DNA of 64,000 nucleotides, from assembly GCA_002205965.3 (NCBI GenBank), contig NADL03000642.1:1-64000 (forward strand), in the 5' to 3' direction. The notes beneath the pieces are model-generated. The model worked only from the letters and a program-made list of their open reading frames with translations, ran no database searches and was not told the DNA's origin. Below, piece after piece: positions 22,651 through 34,334 of this stretch (the first letter of the stretch is position 1; each line of letters begins with the position of its first letter). Made by a program: the position numbers and the translations under genes. Source of the DNA: Kappaphycus alvarezii. Its lineage: Eukaryota; Rhodophyta; Florideophyceae; Gigartinales; Solieriaceae.

Positions 22651-25590
22651 AATAAGATTCACAAACATGTACGTGGTCACTCAAATTATGATGATATAAA
22701 ACTATTGTTACAAAGAAATTTTATATGGGACGATGAATGCAAAAAATATTTATCAAGCATAATTGACTCCTGCAAATTTTGTGATGTCACAAAAAAACCA
22801 TCTCATCCTCGTGCAGTATCTTTAAGCTCTATATCTCGCGGATTTAATGAATTGGTTTGTGTGGATCATTTTTTTGTGGAAAACTTGGATATTTTTCACA
22901 TTATGGACTCAGTTACCAGGTATTCAACTGGTTCAATAGTGCCCTCTTTAAGGATGAAAATTGCATTGATTGTATTGAGACTCTCTGGTTAACACCATTT
23001 TGGGACCCTAACAATTTAATGGGAGATCAGGCGTTTGACAATGATAATTTAGAAGCTATCTTGAGGAAAGAGGAATTTCGTTTTGTCCTATTGGTTCCCG
23101 CCGCCATAAAAAAATTATATTGAGTCAAAACATAAAATATTGAGAGACATTTATATCCGTTTAAAAATATCCGATTCTTCTGCAAGTAATACGGTTCGTA
23201 TTGCTCGAATGTTTCAAATATCGAATGATTTATATGGAAATGATGTTGTTTCTTCATACGAGCTTGCCACTGGTCACACTCGACCCATCGATAATTCTGG
23301 TCCTCGAAGTCTACCAAAATTTAAGAGAAGCTCATAATGAGCTAATAGCCAAGAGGAAATTAAATCTTATTCTAAAATCAAAGTCTGTGACCGATATTCC
23401 AATTAATGTTGGCGATATTGTGGAAATTTTTATTCATCTACCAAATCAAAAAAAGTATCTTGGTCATCGCCCAAACCAGTATTGAAATTCGACAAAAAAT
23501 CTCTTATCGTCACAGTACCTGGATCCAATGGAAAATTTATACATGCTGCAATTGAATATGTCGACATTCCGTTTCATCTAATGAACTAGCATACCAAATT
23601 CAAAAGGCAAATGATTTATTGAATCAGTCTATTGAATATTCTGTGGAAGATATTTCTGATGAAACAAATATTACCGAAGTGAAGAATGTGGGCGAAAACA
23701 ATTTTGACGATCATTCTGATGATGGTAATTTTAACCCAAATATGAATACTGATGTCGAAAAATATAATGAATCAGAAATTGATGGAAATTTATCAGAATC
23801 TAAAAACATATTATCTCTCGAACATGTTCCGATTGAATCTGAACTTAGTTCCCTGCACCCTGAAAATTTAATTCATATCCCTATTGATGAAAACGATGGA
23901 ATCGATGCGCATGAAATTGAGTTGTTACCTGGAACGGAATTGAAATCATCTGAACAAAAAGATCTGAGTTTTTGTCATAAAAGGTTTGGATCTAAAGAAT
24001 TTTTACTTCATCAAGCATCTGGACTTCCATTCATATTATTTCAAATGCGTACAATACGGAAGAAAATAATTTTCTCACTACGTGTTCAAAAATTCATGTT
24101 TCAAAAATTCCTCCCGACTCGAATGTAATACCAGTCACGTTTTATACAAAATAAAAATTTTGGATGATGGAAAATATTATTGCAAGGCTCGAATTGCTCC
24201 GCATAGAAATGAGGACAAGGAGAAAAATAATTTGAGAACTGATTCGGAATCTTGTTCTCCGATGGCAATTAGAATTCTCTTATCAATTGCTACAATTTTT
24301 AAATGGAATTTATCAAAGGTTGATGTGAAGTCTGCATTTTTACAATCTGGATCAGCATTACGAGATGTTTATGTGAGACCTCCTCGGGAATGCTCCGAAA
24401 AATCCTTCTATTGGTTATTACTGTCTGCTTCATATGGGTTAGTCAACGCGAATGCAAAATGGCAAATACACTCTGATAATACTTTCTTTGACCTCGGATT
24501 GAAATCAGTCGTTTATATACCCCAATTATTTTTCATGAGTTTAAAAGTATCATTAATTCTGCTTGTTGTAAATTGGTCGATGATATACTTATTACTGGAC
24601 AAAAAAAATTAAGAAGCACTTTATCCAAGATCTTGGGAAAGTATATAAGCTTGGTACAATCGTACATAGTCCTGGATCTTTTTATTTCAATGGAGTTAAA
24701 ATCATGCAGTTTGATGACTACAGAATTAATGTCTCAGCTGATGATAAGCTAAATGGACTGGAACCTCATTCAATATCAAGAAATCGTCGAAAACAACCTG
24801 ATGAAGAAATGAACTCATTTGAAAACTTTGCTTTTAATTCGTTAAACGGATCAATTGTCTATTTGGGTATGGTTGCATCTCCAGTGTCTGCCTTTACAGC
24901 AAGTTATTTACAACAGAAAAGGTCAAATCCGTTGGTTCGTGATTTATCTATCCAATTTTCTATGCTTCGGAATTTAAAATCTTTTGGTTCTACAAGCACG
25001 TATCGGCGCCCGGAAGTTTCTGGAAATTTCAATTTATCAGTTGCTGTTTTTTCTGATGCAGGAAAACCAGCCGGATCGACAAATGCTCAACTTGGCTGTA
25101 TTGGTGGGTTGCAAATTGGCTCCTTAAATTGTAATTCAATATTTCTTACAATTTATTGGCATTAACATCTATCTCGGCGTCCTGTTAAATCTATTGCATC
25201 TGGTGAAATATTGGCTGCTGGTGAAGCTATCGAGGAAGGAAAAATTATTGCAGCAGCATACAGTACACTTCTAAATATCAATATTCCTCTTCATGTTGCT
25301 GTTGATTCAAAAGATCTATTCAGCTCTCTATCTACTTGTCGTGTGCCTGAAGACAAATCTATTAGAGAGGATGTTCAATTAATTCGATATAATTTCGAAA
25401 CGAACAAAATCAAGAAAATGCTATGGATACCTGGTTCAATTAATCCTTCCGACCCGCTCACAAAAAAGGACAGACCTGTATCTGACATGCTCAAGCTCCT
25501 TTTATTTGATGGATCTATACCTATGGATATGAGTAATATTCTATCTCGGGATTCATCTCAGTCAACAGGATAAATTTAATTCAATATTTC
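22651..25590 (+). pseudogene. Copia A2 integrase, RT and RNase H remains
   Basis: The integrase part runs near 22,700-23,340 with SCKFCDVTKK, ELVCVDHFF and GDQAFDNDNLE. The RT block with KVDVKSAFLQSGSALRDVYV lies near 24,310-24,370. RNase H with RRPVKSIASGEI and AVDSKDLFSSL lies near 25,170-25,330, followed by the polypurine tract. A fossil with several breaks. Confidence 0.85.
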
Positions 25591-25603
25591 AAAGGGGAAG
25601 TAG

Positions 25604-26157
25604 TGTGAAAATTGACCAAATATTTTAATCTCTATCCCGGTGTCCTACATTGATGCTGAATTGTGGAGCAATATTTTTATTGAGGCTCACAATTTATATT
25701 TATTATGAATCATCAAGGAATAATTTTGTCTATTTTACACTGGCACTATTTTATGCTGAATTCAGTGTGAAATAATTTTTATGTCCTACAGTTGGGTTTT
25801 TATATTATACAGGCTATAATTATTACATTTATGCTACCAAAAAATTATTATCTGGATGATTGCTTACCTGTAAAATACTGCAATAATTATTGCTGAGCCT
25901 AAATTATGTCTACCAAAATTATTGAACGGCTCACCTGATTTTTGTAGCAGGTTCACCCTGTTGTAGAGTATAAGTAGTCTAGGTTGTTAGAAATATTTTT
26001 ACATCCTTGGGCTATCGAAATATTCCCCTCGATCAGATATTATTAAATTTGGTTTTCTATTCATTATTCATTCTAAGTCCGATTGTGGCATTTATTTATT
26101 TATTCAAGTTGGAACTATTTATTATTATTTGGATCTACCTATCCCAATTATTTTGCA
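25604..26157 (+). repeat. 3' LTR of copia A2
   Basis: 554 bp, near-identical to 20,612-21,164. Its right end abuts the ATCGA duplication. Confidence 0.93.
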
Positions 26158-26624
26158 ATCGAATATGGAAAGTCAACTATTTATACTACCGTCAATGCCT
26201 CTTACTCTCGCACGTGCGGGATTTTTTCAACTACTCTCAATCATCGAGAGTCACCGTAATGCAACACGTTGCAAGAGGAACAACGGAACTATCATTTGAC
26301 ATGGTGGAGAACTGTCAAATGTCACCAGTTTGGTTACTTGGCAAGAAGCGTTCGGGTTCCGAATCTCGATGCAGCAATCCCTAGCTACAACCATACGTCT
26401 TTTTGACTACGATGGACACAGTGAAATGGGGTTTGCACATTTCTACAAATCGTAATGCCCTTCAACGCTCTATTTGTTTTCGACAATAATCTGTTAGAAG
26501 TCCAAGGTCAATTTATGTACTGAAAAGAAGCGAATTATTGACTGTGTTCACAAACATTTCAGTGGACACTCAAATTAGGTTGACGTAAAGTTGTTAACGC
26601 AGAGAAATAAAATCTGGTCGGAGA
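26158..26624 (+). mobile_element. Copia element B, continuation beyond the nested insertion
   Basis: Resumes the element split at 20,611. The end of this stretch (CACAAACATTTCAGTGGACA, then LLTQRNKIW) parallels the integrase zinc-finger region of copia A (22,660-22,735). It stops where the right arm of the inverted duplication begins, so the 3' half of element B is missing. A fossil. Confidence 0.65.
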
Positions 26625-26760
26625 GTACTTAAAATTCAACTGACGCGAAGCTATTTGAGCGAGCATTGATAATGCGATGAGTTTATGACCTCACATTATG
26701 GACTTCAAATTCCAGCACAATATGTTAGCTGCAGTTCTTAACTATTGGCACCTTTTTTTT

Positions 26761-27034
26761 GTACGCGGTGTAACCGATGTCGCGCGGGACGTGGCTGTTC
26801 GAGCGATGAAGACCTATGGGATGGTTAGAGCGGTGCTTATCCAAAGGCACTCTGCCGCGGCCGTCATGTCCAACGCGGCATTCCTGCTCGCTGGCATTGA
26901 GCCGGCCCTGTAAGGAAGGTCATGTACTGGACTGTAGTGTTACCCATTAGCGACGATTTGTCCTGCATAACGCATTAGCGGCGTGGATATAACCGACCAA
27001 ATCTTCCATGCATTAAAATAACGCCAAATTACCC
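26761..27034 (+). mobile_element. LINE family A fragment in right arm
   Basis: Mirror of 17,746-18,019. It encodes the coding end RAVLIQRH-x-AAAVMSNAA and the 3' untranslated part to the diverged tail. It has the same breakpoints as the left copy, so it was duplicated together with the arm. Confidence 0.85.
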
Positions 27035-28183
27035 TTTTTTAAATCCAACATAAACTTTAATCTTGTTGATCACACTCCTTAAAAGTACGCATGTGCAGGA
27101 ATTTTCATTCAAATCTACATAATTGATTTAGTGGGTAAAAGGGGCTAATAGGATGGTTTACTACAGTACGAACAGTGCAAAGGTTAGGAGTCTTATGAAT
27201 ATTAATTCATTGGAGCACTTGAGATCGAGCTTATTGGTACATTTGGGAAAAGAGCGATTAGCGCTACCTCTTCCGGGAATCAAGTATGGAATCTTCACCT
27301 GCACTGAAATAGGAACTGACGAGTAGGCGGAAAGTGAAACAGTGACTCTCGTCACCATTATGAAGATATGGCGCGTGGTGGTATTCATTTTCTCTTAACA
27401 CGGATGGTAGCCCGCCTGGAGTCAAGAAAAAAGTAATGATTTAGGAGGTGATATCGAAATCGGCTTGGATGCGGCTCTATATGTCAAGCATCAATGGGTT
27501 AAACCCCACGTGCTCTCGAATATGATTAAAGCGAAACATGAAACTTGATAGTTGGGCATTTCTGACGCAGATTCACATTCAACGAGTATATATCATGAAT
27601 CAGCAAATTGTCTGCGGCTATCGAATATTGTAGAGAATCACTTAGTCTCGGTACATGATTACGCAGTCTAAGAAATTTAAAGTTGTTGTTGGGCCCTCGA
27701 AATAGTCACAACAGTAAGTGGCCATTTCCTTTCAAGATATACTGGGACCTGTTGTAATGGACACTTCTAGAACCCCTTCTAAGAGGAGTACCTTTAACTC
27801 ATAGTACCGATTTGCGGTAACTGTCATCTGCTGTTTTCTCGGTAAGATGGCTCTTAGATACACATACAGGTGACGAATACAGAGAACGAGGGAGTTGGGG
27901 TGCTTAACGGCCTAGAGATCTAAACCGGTTGCATCCCGAGACGGGAAAGGGCAGGTCGTTGCCTTGGAGACAGAGCCAAGCGTACCAGCTTTGTAGGGTC
28001 TACGAATTTTACTATTAGCCGCTTAGCAGATAGCTATTCGGGCAGGACGAGGCGATCCATTCCTCCTGAACAATAAACCACCCAATAAAGTCCCCTTGAT
28101 GATTTGGTCGTTAAATTTACAAAACCTCTGTGTAACTGCCTAGAAGGACTACTGCAGAGGGAATGATGTCTTTCAGAAAAAGC
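27035..28183. other. Downstream flank of right FAD gene, non-coding
   Basis: Mirror of 16,597-17,745 with a few substitutions. No gene is supported. Confidence 0.4.
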
Positions 28184-30631
28184 TCATGAGACAATTGCAC
28201 TCTCCCCACTTCTCCTACTCTCGAGGTGATTCCTTGCTATTTCCAACGCCATTTCATATGCCCTGCCGTTTTCCTTCTCCGTTGCATCGACAAACCTTCC
28301 ATAAAACTCCTCCCGCGATGCAGGGCTGTACTGCGCCACAGACATCATACGGTGCAGATAATCTGACGCCGCCTTCTCCATGTCAAGGTTCCTACTCTCC
28401 CCCATCATTTTTATGACCGTCCTCCTCCCGTTTGCTGTGATTCCCAGGTCATACAAATCCGCAAATACAGCCGCGTTGCCCTTTGAGAACCGCGTTACGG
28501 CCTTCAGATACGCCCACATCTCCATTCCGCTCTCGTACGGTTCCCTGAATCTTTCTACCTCTGCATCAAAGTCCTCCCGCGAGGGCTTCATGCTCTCATA
28601 AATACTATCCAGGACCGAATGAGCGTCCAGCCCGGCTGCATGCAAATGCGCCAGCGCCATTCTCCTCATCGTAAATGACGGTGCATCATTCACTGCTGAG
28701 TCCCGGTTGTTCACATCAAACGCGCAGCTGCTTAGCAACGACTGCCCGCCATCAGCAGCCTTGCCGTGGAATCCTTTCCCAAGAAACGTGTTGCTCTCCA
28801 CTGCCACAGGCCTGCCGTCCTTGTTCGAAAAACGGCGGTGCCTCCCAATCGCCGGGATTGTCCCGTTGCTTTCCCCTGCGGGCCTGACTTGGGGTAGTAG
28901 CGACTTCCATGTCACATCCGCGTCTTTTGTCATCACTCCGGATACCAGCACGGCGTCGTAGGCTTCGTTATTCAGCATCAGTTGGCCGTCTGCGTCAGCC
29001 TGTATTGCGGAATATGATGCCTGGACATACTTGGCGATACCGGCTTCGATGAGCAAGTGGAACATGCTATGAACCTCCGAAGGCGACGCAACAATATTGT
29101 TCATCACATCCCCCAGACGCTGTACTAGGTGCATGTTCGATGACTTTGCAGCACTTTTCGGATTTGTGATGGCAGCTATCTGTGCCCTGTGGTACATGTA
29201 TCCCTGGCGCCCTGTCCACGTTAGAGGAGCCAGTGCATCCATGGTATGAACAGCGTCGCTTTCCGGCTCGAGGCCGAATCCGAGCAACGTACTGAGAGTG
29301 GCTTGGCGCCAAGCGCCGTACAAAGTCCTGGTTGACAGCTTGAGGAAGTGCTTTTTGCCCACCATGTCCCCGTTCTGCTCACAAATCCCGGCGTTGCGGC
29401 GGCACTGCAGGTGCCATTCAGTTTCCTCAAACTGCGTCTCAAGCAAGGACTCAGTGGACGTAGGCTCGTGCAGCTTCTCTGGGGTGGTTCCCGTCGCCCG
29501 AGCAACGGCACACTCGAGAATGTCGTACCAAGCCTTGAAGACTTCCTCGCCGTTCTGATGAAGGAAGAGGGCATGTAGATTCCGCGTGGTACCGATGACG
29601 GGAGTTCCCTGTTGCCAATTGTGAGTGAAAGCATGCCTTGGGAGTGCGGCCTTCCCGGCAGTCCTGCTGATGTAAGTGAGGGCACCTGGGTACGCCCGCT
29701 TGGCAAAATCTGTCACTCTATATCCGAGGAGTGAATCCTCGTCCTCCTCAAACAAATTCATGATCGAGCTAAGCGCGGCAATCTGGTCCAGTCCAGACAA
29801 GCTCATCCCACCGCTAATAATGCGCTTGCCCGGAATTAGCACACCACTAGCGTTCAAGAGGCCCCTGCTGCGGAGAAACTGCCTGAGATCAGCAGCGTTC
29901 ATCGGCTGGCAGAAAGTAGACCTATTTACACGAGGGTCAGAGATGGGATTCACTAGCGGCGTACCAGAATTGAGTCGGACGACGTCAGCGGTGATCTGAT
30001 TGATGGATCCGGAGTCGAGCTGCTGCACGGTAGCCGTAGCCTGATGGGTTCCGTTGAGACTGATTTGAGTAGCGAGAGTCGAAGGACGAACGTCCAGTTT
30101 GAAGAAGGGGAGGTGCTCGGCGGCGAGCTGGCTGATGTGTGAAAATGATGAAAGCTCCTCCTCGCCAACACTTCTGCGCATGAGGAATGCTTTCTCCTGA
30201 TCAAGCAAACCTTGGGGAGTGTAGGACATGGGACCGAGGGATTTTTTGAACATTACAGCCCCGGGCAGATTGCGTTGACTTAGGGCAAAGAGGTAGTGCC
30301 CAGCTTCTGCACCCCCGAAGCGGCGCTCATAGCGTTCGCGGTAGCTGAGCAAAGACTTGATAATGTCCTTTTCTGGGCTTTGGTGGGGGACAGGGATTGG
30401 GAAGGTAATATCGCCTTCTACGGGTGTGTTAGTCATACCTTCATGGCCTGCTGAGAATGCCATACCTGCGCCAACATACGGCTGCTTCTCGATGATTGTA
30501 GTCTTGATATCATAGTGAGCGCCCAGCTCCTGGAGGTATTGGAAGTGCTCATTGTAGAGGAGCATGAAGACCATCTCAGAGCTAGCCTGGATGACACTGC
30601 GGGGGCCTCCGCCGACAAGAAGGAGATCCAT
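28184..30631 (-). CDS. FAD/NAD(P)-binding-type protein, right copy
   Basis: 815 codons, uninterrupted, the inverted twin of 14,149-16,596. Visible differences from the left copy are S to A in GHYLF-x-LSQ, M to V in ASG-x-LIPG, Y to H and R to K in GKK-x-FL-x-LS, S to A in VND-x-PSF, and K to R near the C-terminus (ESR-x-SG). None touches the VGGGP turn, the GAGMAF segment or the NTP segment, so both copies could be functional. Upstream flank, TATA-like element and downstream flank are mirrored too, so both probably keep the same promoter. Confidence 0.8.
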   Translation of the reverse strand: MDLLLVGGGPRSVIQASSEMVFMLLYNEHFQYLQELGAHYDIKTTIIEKQPYVGAGMAFSAGHEGMTNTPVEGDITFPIPVPHQSPEKDIIKSLLSYRERYERRFGGAEAGHYLFALSQRNLPGAVMFKKSLGPMSYTPQGLLDQEKAFLMRRSVGEEELSSFSHISQLAAEHLPFFKLDVRPSTLATQISLNGTHQATATVQQLDSGSINQITADVVRLNSGTPLVNPISDPRVNRSTFCQPMNAADLRQFLRSRGLLNASGVLIPGKRIISGGMSLSGLDQIAALSSIMNLFEEDEDSLLGYRVTDFAKRAYPGALTYISRTAGKAALPRHAFTHNWQQGTPVIGTTRNLHALFLHQNGEEVFKAWYDILECAVARATGTTPEKLHEPTSTESLLETQFEETEWHLQCRRNAGICEQNGDMVGKKHFLKLSTRTLYGAWRQATLSTLLGFGLEPESDAVHTMDALAPLTWTGRQGYMYHRAQIAAITNPKSAAKSSNMHLVQRLGDVMNNIVASPSEVHSMFHLLIEAGIAKYVQASYSAIQADADGQLMLNNEAYDAVLVSGVMTKDADVTWKSLLPQVRPAGESNGTIPAIGRHRRFSNKDGRPVAVESNTFLGKGFHGKAADGGQSLLSSCAFDVNNRDSAVNDAPSFTMRRMALAHLHAAGLDAHSVLDSIYESMKPSREDFDAEVERFREPYESGMEMWAYLKAVTRFSKGNAAVFADLYDLGITANGRRTVIKMMGESRNLDMEKAASDYLHRMMSVAQYSPASREEFYGRFVDATEKENGRAYEMALEIARNHLESRRSGESAIVS

Positions 30632-30761
30632 TCGTTAGGTGTAAGAGAGATTAAAAGTTAGGAGGTCGCGAAGGTAGTTGCAGTTGAAGTTAGCTCTTCT
30701 AGTTGCTGCTCAATGAGGATGACAGAACGATGGGAATGAGGACAGGTAGAAGGATAGGCAG

Positions 30762-30772
30762 GTATTTATGTA
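30762..30772 (-). promoter_or_regulatory. TATA-like element upstream of FAD gene, right copy
   Basis: Minus strand ACATAAATACC, 130 bp before the ATG at 30,631, the mirror of 14,009-14,019. It supports the idea that promoter and gene were copied as a unit. Confidence 0.3.
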
Positions 30773-30929
30773 TCTGTCCTGAAATGGGGGTTAATTTACT
30801 GTGGTAGATGTATCTTGAAGTGTTTTCATCCGCGGCGTTGGATGTGACATCTAGAGCAGTTATGTTTCGGGGCAGCATTGAACGAAGTTCTGCTCTACGC
30901 ACAGCCCATCTACCCGTCTACGTAGAAAT

Positions 30930-31196
30930 GTGTACCTCTGCAAGTTAGCTACAGAAAGGAGAGAGGAATTTGGGGCACTGCAACAAATTCAACAGCAGAT
31001 GCTGAGTACAGTCGATCAGAGCCTGGTCGTTGGTGAATTAGCGATACGATTACGTGTATGGATAGGACTGCAGTCTCACGAAGAACAATCTGTTTCTCGA
31101 AATGCTCTTGTTTCTCCTGTCATACCGCAAGAACACGCCCCGAGAATTTCTGTATCCCTCTATGTTCCGAAAGCGAAAGATCACATTTTGCTGTGA
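30930..31196 (+). CDS. Possible small protein, 88 codons, mirror copy
   Basis: Mirror of the frame at 13,583-13,849 with the same translation. No family was recognised. See the left copy for reasons for and against. Confidence 0.25.
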   Translation: MYLCKLATERREEFGALQQIQQQMLSTVDQSLVVGELAIRLRVWIGLQSHEEQSVSRNALVSPVIPQEHAPRISVSLYVPKAKDHILL

Positions 31197-32290
31197 GGAC
31201 GTGAGGATGCTTGTTTATCGATTATATGTTAGGTCATGAAAATGTATATTCCCAACTTTTGAGATTTTTTCATGTTCGATCAGATATTTTCGATGCACGG
31301 ATTTGACTGGCGAAAACATATACAGTACTGTACTGGTAAGCGCTGATGTCCTCAGCTGTAGACAATCTTCACGATTCATGCTTGATGCGGCAAGCTATTG
31401 GTCCCATTTCGTCATTCTTGAGTCCTCTTCCTTGTTGCCCCATATGTCAGATGCATTAATGGAATGTGCGAACCTCACTTTCAATTGCCTCCGTGGAAAG
31501 TTAAACTTTTGAGAACAAAATGGCGGCTGGGATTCGTTTCTATCTCTAAATAATCCTTGGCAAGTAGCGTGGCGTGGAAGTAACGTTTGCAAATGTGGTG
31601 CAGTTGAGTATCCCAGATATGCTTTCGGGTACATCGGCTACTCGCAATGAACTGTCCATGCCTCTACCGTACGTATTTGTTCATTTTCAGGTATAGCTCT
31701 AAAATTATGAAGGATTTAGCTTATCTGAAAGAGCTGAAACTAAAATGAAAGTCTTCGTTGCACGAACCACCGATGATCAGTACGAACACAGTCATCACCT
31801 CTGTTTCTCTAAAAGCTCTTCTCGCAGAATATTTTCCAATGTTTCTTGTTACGAGATGACGCCATGTCCCATTGCGCACAACACTGCACAGTACATTAAC
31901 ACATACAACGATATTTCTACTGGGTGATCGTGGAAGGATTGCGATTATTTACCGACCATGTACCGTTTGCACACCTTCGATACTTTACTTCTACCGCTAC
32001 AAGCAGTGAATCAGCGGAAATTCTTGTCCCCCCCCAAATCAGGCAAGTGGTTATTGGCACAGTTCCGCACATTTGGTGATAGGCGAGAGCAATCGACCTG
32101 TTATGTCTTGTAATGATACCCAACCCCCATTCTCGTAAATTGATTTGTTCCGAAGACATTACCAACCATTGATGGGCAGCATTCCCAACCGGCTGTGGCC
32201 ATGGCGCTCTTGTTGCGAAGAATTGCCTCGATTGTGTAAGTAGATACGTCATGTCTAAAGCCTCTCTCTACACAAGGACCTCTGATCTAT

Positions 32291-32641
32291 GTGAACATGT
32301 TGATGGCATTTTTCAGCGACTCTACTGGTCAAAGAATATTAGCACATATCGTAAAGAAGTTGTCCTGCACCCGCTTTACAGCTGTAGACAGAAACTGGAA
32401 TGAGAAATGTCCCACCACCAACTCTGGGGGGACAGAGAGCGGTTGTAACAGTAATGTAAACAAGCTTTGCCACCGTCCGAAAACAATCAATGACCTCCCC
32501 TTCAAGCACCTCTTTGAGCTGTGGCCAACTATGTATGGAAGACAACCCCGATATTGTACACCCCGTTGTGCAGAAATCCAGTTGAATGCTGAGGATTTTT
32601 CATTTCGAGCAAATGACGTGGATCCGGGAATCCTTTCATGA
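32291..32641 (+). CDS. Uncertain 116-codon frame in right arm
   Basis: Open frame with a cysteine-bearing end (RQPRYCTPRCAEIQLNAEDF). The left arm keeps only its last 77 codons open in the corresponding frame (12,139-12,372 minus). The opposite strand is open as well (32,329-32,676), so strand choice is not certain. No family was recognised. It may be chance. Confidence 0.15.
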   Translation: MNMLMAFFSDSTGQRILAHIVKKLSCTRFTAVDRNWNEKCPTTNSGGTESGCNSNVNKLCHRPKTINDLPFKHLFELWPTMYGRQPRYCTPRCAEIQLNAEDFSFRANDVDPGILS

Positions 32642-32837
32642 GATGTGTTGAATGCAAAAATGGACGTACTGTACAATTTGACATTTTATATCATTGGCTA
32701 TCAATTATTTGATGCACTTGGGAAAGCAGGCGACCCTGTTTTTCAATCATTAAGATACACTTCTTTTTCCCCTGTGGACATTTTTTCCAAGAATAATGTT
32801 GTTTATTCGATTACTTTACCGCAGACATATGCAGGGG

Positions 32838-34120
32838 GGGGAATTTTTGGGTTATTTTAATGCATGGAAGATGTGGTCGGTTATATCCACGCGGCTAATG
32901 CGTTATGTGGAATAAGTCGTCGCTGATGGGTGACACTACTGTACAGTACATGACCTTCCTTACAGAGCCGGCTCAATGCCGGCGAGCAGGCATGCCGCGT
33001 TGGACATGACGGCCGCAGCCGCGTGCCTTTGGGTAAGCACCGCTCTATCCATCCCATAGGTCTCCATCGCTCGAACGGCCACGTTCCGCGCGACATCGGT
33101 TAGCACCGCGTACGCGTCTGGGTGCCAGCCTCCAAGGGTGGATATTGGGATAGGCACAAGCCTCCCTCTAGTAGCAGTCGCGAGCAGTGGTTCATACCTT
33201 CTACGTTTGGCGGAGATGGCTGCGTTGAGGGAGGTGAGTGGGTTGAAAGTACGCACTCTCCTATTGGAGAACGCAAGGGGATTGACGAACGTGACGTCAA
33301 AAAAGTCCGTTCCTCCGTTGCTACCCATTGCCTCGATATCCGGCCTTGTGCGGTGAAGCCCCTGTCGCCGCTCGATAGCCGGATGACGGGCCGCCTTCTG
33401 GAGGTCTTGGGCGAGGAGGACGACTTGACGGTCGTGTCGTCGGGTGCGGTGCCCACCATGCAGGCAGTGCATGAGGTGATCCCCGTGGCAGTCGAGGACC
33501 TCAGGGCAGTTTGGGCGTGGGCACGGCGTGTCTGGGGCGAAGAGCGGGACTTGGAGGTAGTACTGGAGCCACACTGAGAACTCACGGGCGTCAATATTGG
33601 TCTTGAGGCCGGGGCACGGAGCACAATAGACCCATTCCTTTGCGCCGGGAAGGCCCATAGAAGCCCGGAAAGCTTGCCTTCGTTGGTCGCCGAGAGGGAT
33701 CTCTTCTTGAACTGCCGCATGGACTGCTTCTGTTAGTGTCTTTTGCGGAGGGGTTTTGCTTGAGCAGAATACACTAAAGGGTAGGAGTCGTGAGGGCAGG
33801 CAGGAGATCGACCATATTCGGTGGGCGCGGACGGCATCATTGTATGTCGAAAGATCCGTGATGGGTGCCGGCAAGATACCGGTGGCCAGCCTGTTGGCAG
33901 CTGCGCTGGAGGCAAGGAAAGCGGCCCCAGCGATGCTTTTCGCCGATGTGAACCCTAAACCGAGGGTGGGTTTCTTAGGGTCCTGGGGTTTCACCGGTAG
34001 TTGGAGTTCTCGGAATATATCCGAGTCCAGTACTCCTCCGGCGAGTGTCCGGAGACATCGCTCTATCATGGCGTCAAACATAGGTGCAACATGCAAAGTT
34101 GTTCATACAGTACTGTCTAC
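32838..34120 (-). mobile_element. LINE family A, longest coding copy (A3)
   Basis: 5'-truncated RLE LINE on the minus strand with an open frame of 378 codons (34,096 to 32,960). In that frame the zinc motif is C192-x4-C197-x9-H207-x3-C211, followed by RRHD, RPD (251-253), GG-x-DFFDVTF (261-270) and the C-terminal GGWHPDAYAVL (322-332). This is the nuclease that nicks the target for first-strand priming in R2/CRE-type elements. The RT domain is lost. The 3' tail reads AACCCAAAAATTCCCCC. It is absent from the left arm, so it arrived after the inverted duplication (or was precisely lost from the left). Confidence 0.88.
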
Positions 34121-34148
34121 AGAACTCAGATCCTTTACTCAAACTACT

Positions 34149-34334
34149 GTACCTGTGGGATCATACTGACCGATCATTGGCCGACGGTCAGGCCTCGCCG
34201 TCCACCGCCCGCGGGAAGCCTGATTACTGTAGCCAACAACATTAGCACACACCGTATTTAGCCACTGCCGCCCAACGCTCAATTCCTCGCTCGCTCCCGG
34301 TATCCTTGATTCATTGTAAACGCCTTCTCACAGT
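34149..34334. mobile_element. 186-bp insertion in right arm only
   Basis: The left arm reads straight through CAAACTACTCTAGCTGC. The right arm has 186 bp between CAAACTACT and AGCTGC. Starting one base before the insert, its ends are short and imperfectly inverted (ACTGT at one side, ACAGT at the other), and it is GC-rich inside. It could be a small non-autonomous DNA transposon, but no clear target duplication is seen. Confidence 0.35.

Larger units (their letters stand above)
20612..26157 (+). mobile_element. Ty1/copia element A2, complete but broken
   Basis: 5,546-bp fossil with LTRs at 20,612-21,164 and 25,604-26,157, flanked by the 5-bp duplication ATCGA (20,607-20,611 and 26,158-26,162). 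In order it has a primer-binding site at 21,165, gag, protease, integrase, RT, RNase H and polypurine tract AAAGGGGAAGTAG before the 3' LTR. The LTRs differ by about five substitutions and one indel in 553 bp, so the insertion is young. The coding region is broken in several places. Its host is copia element B. Confidence 0.93.
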
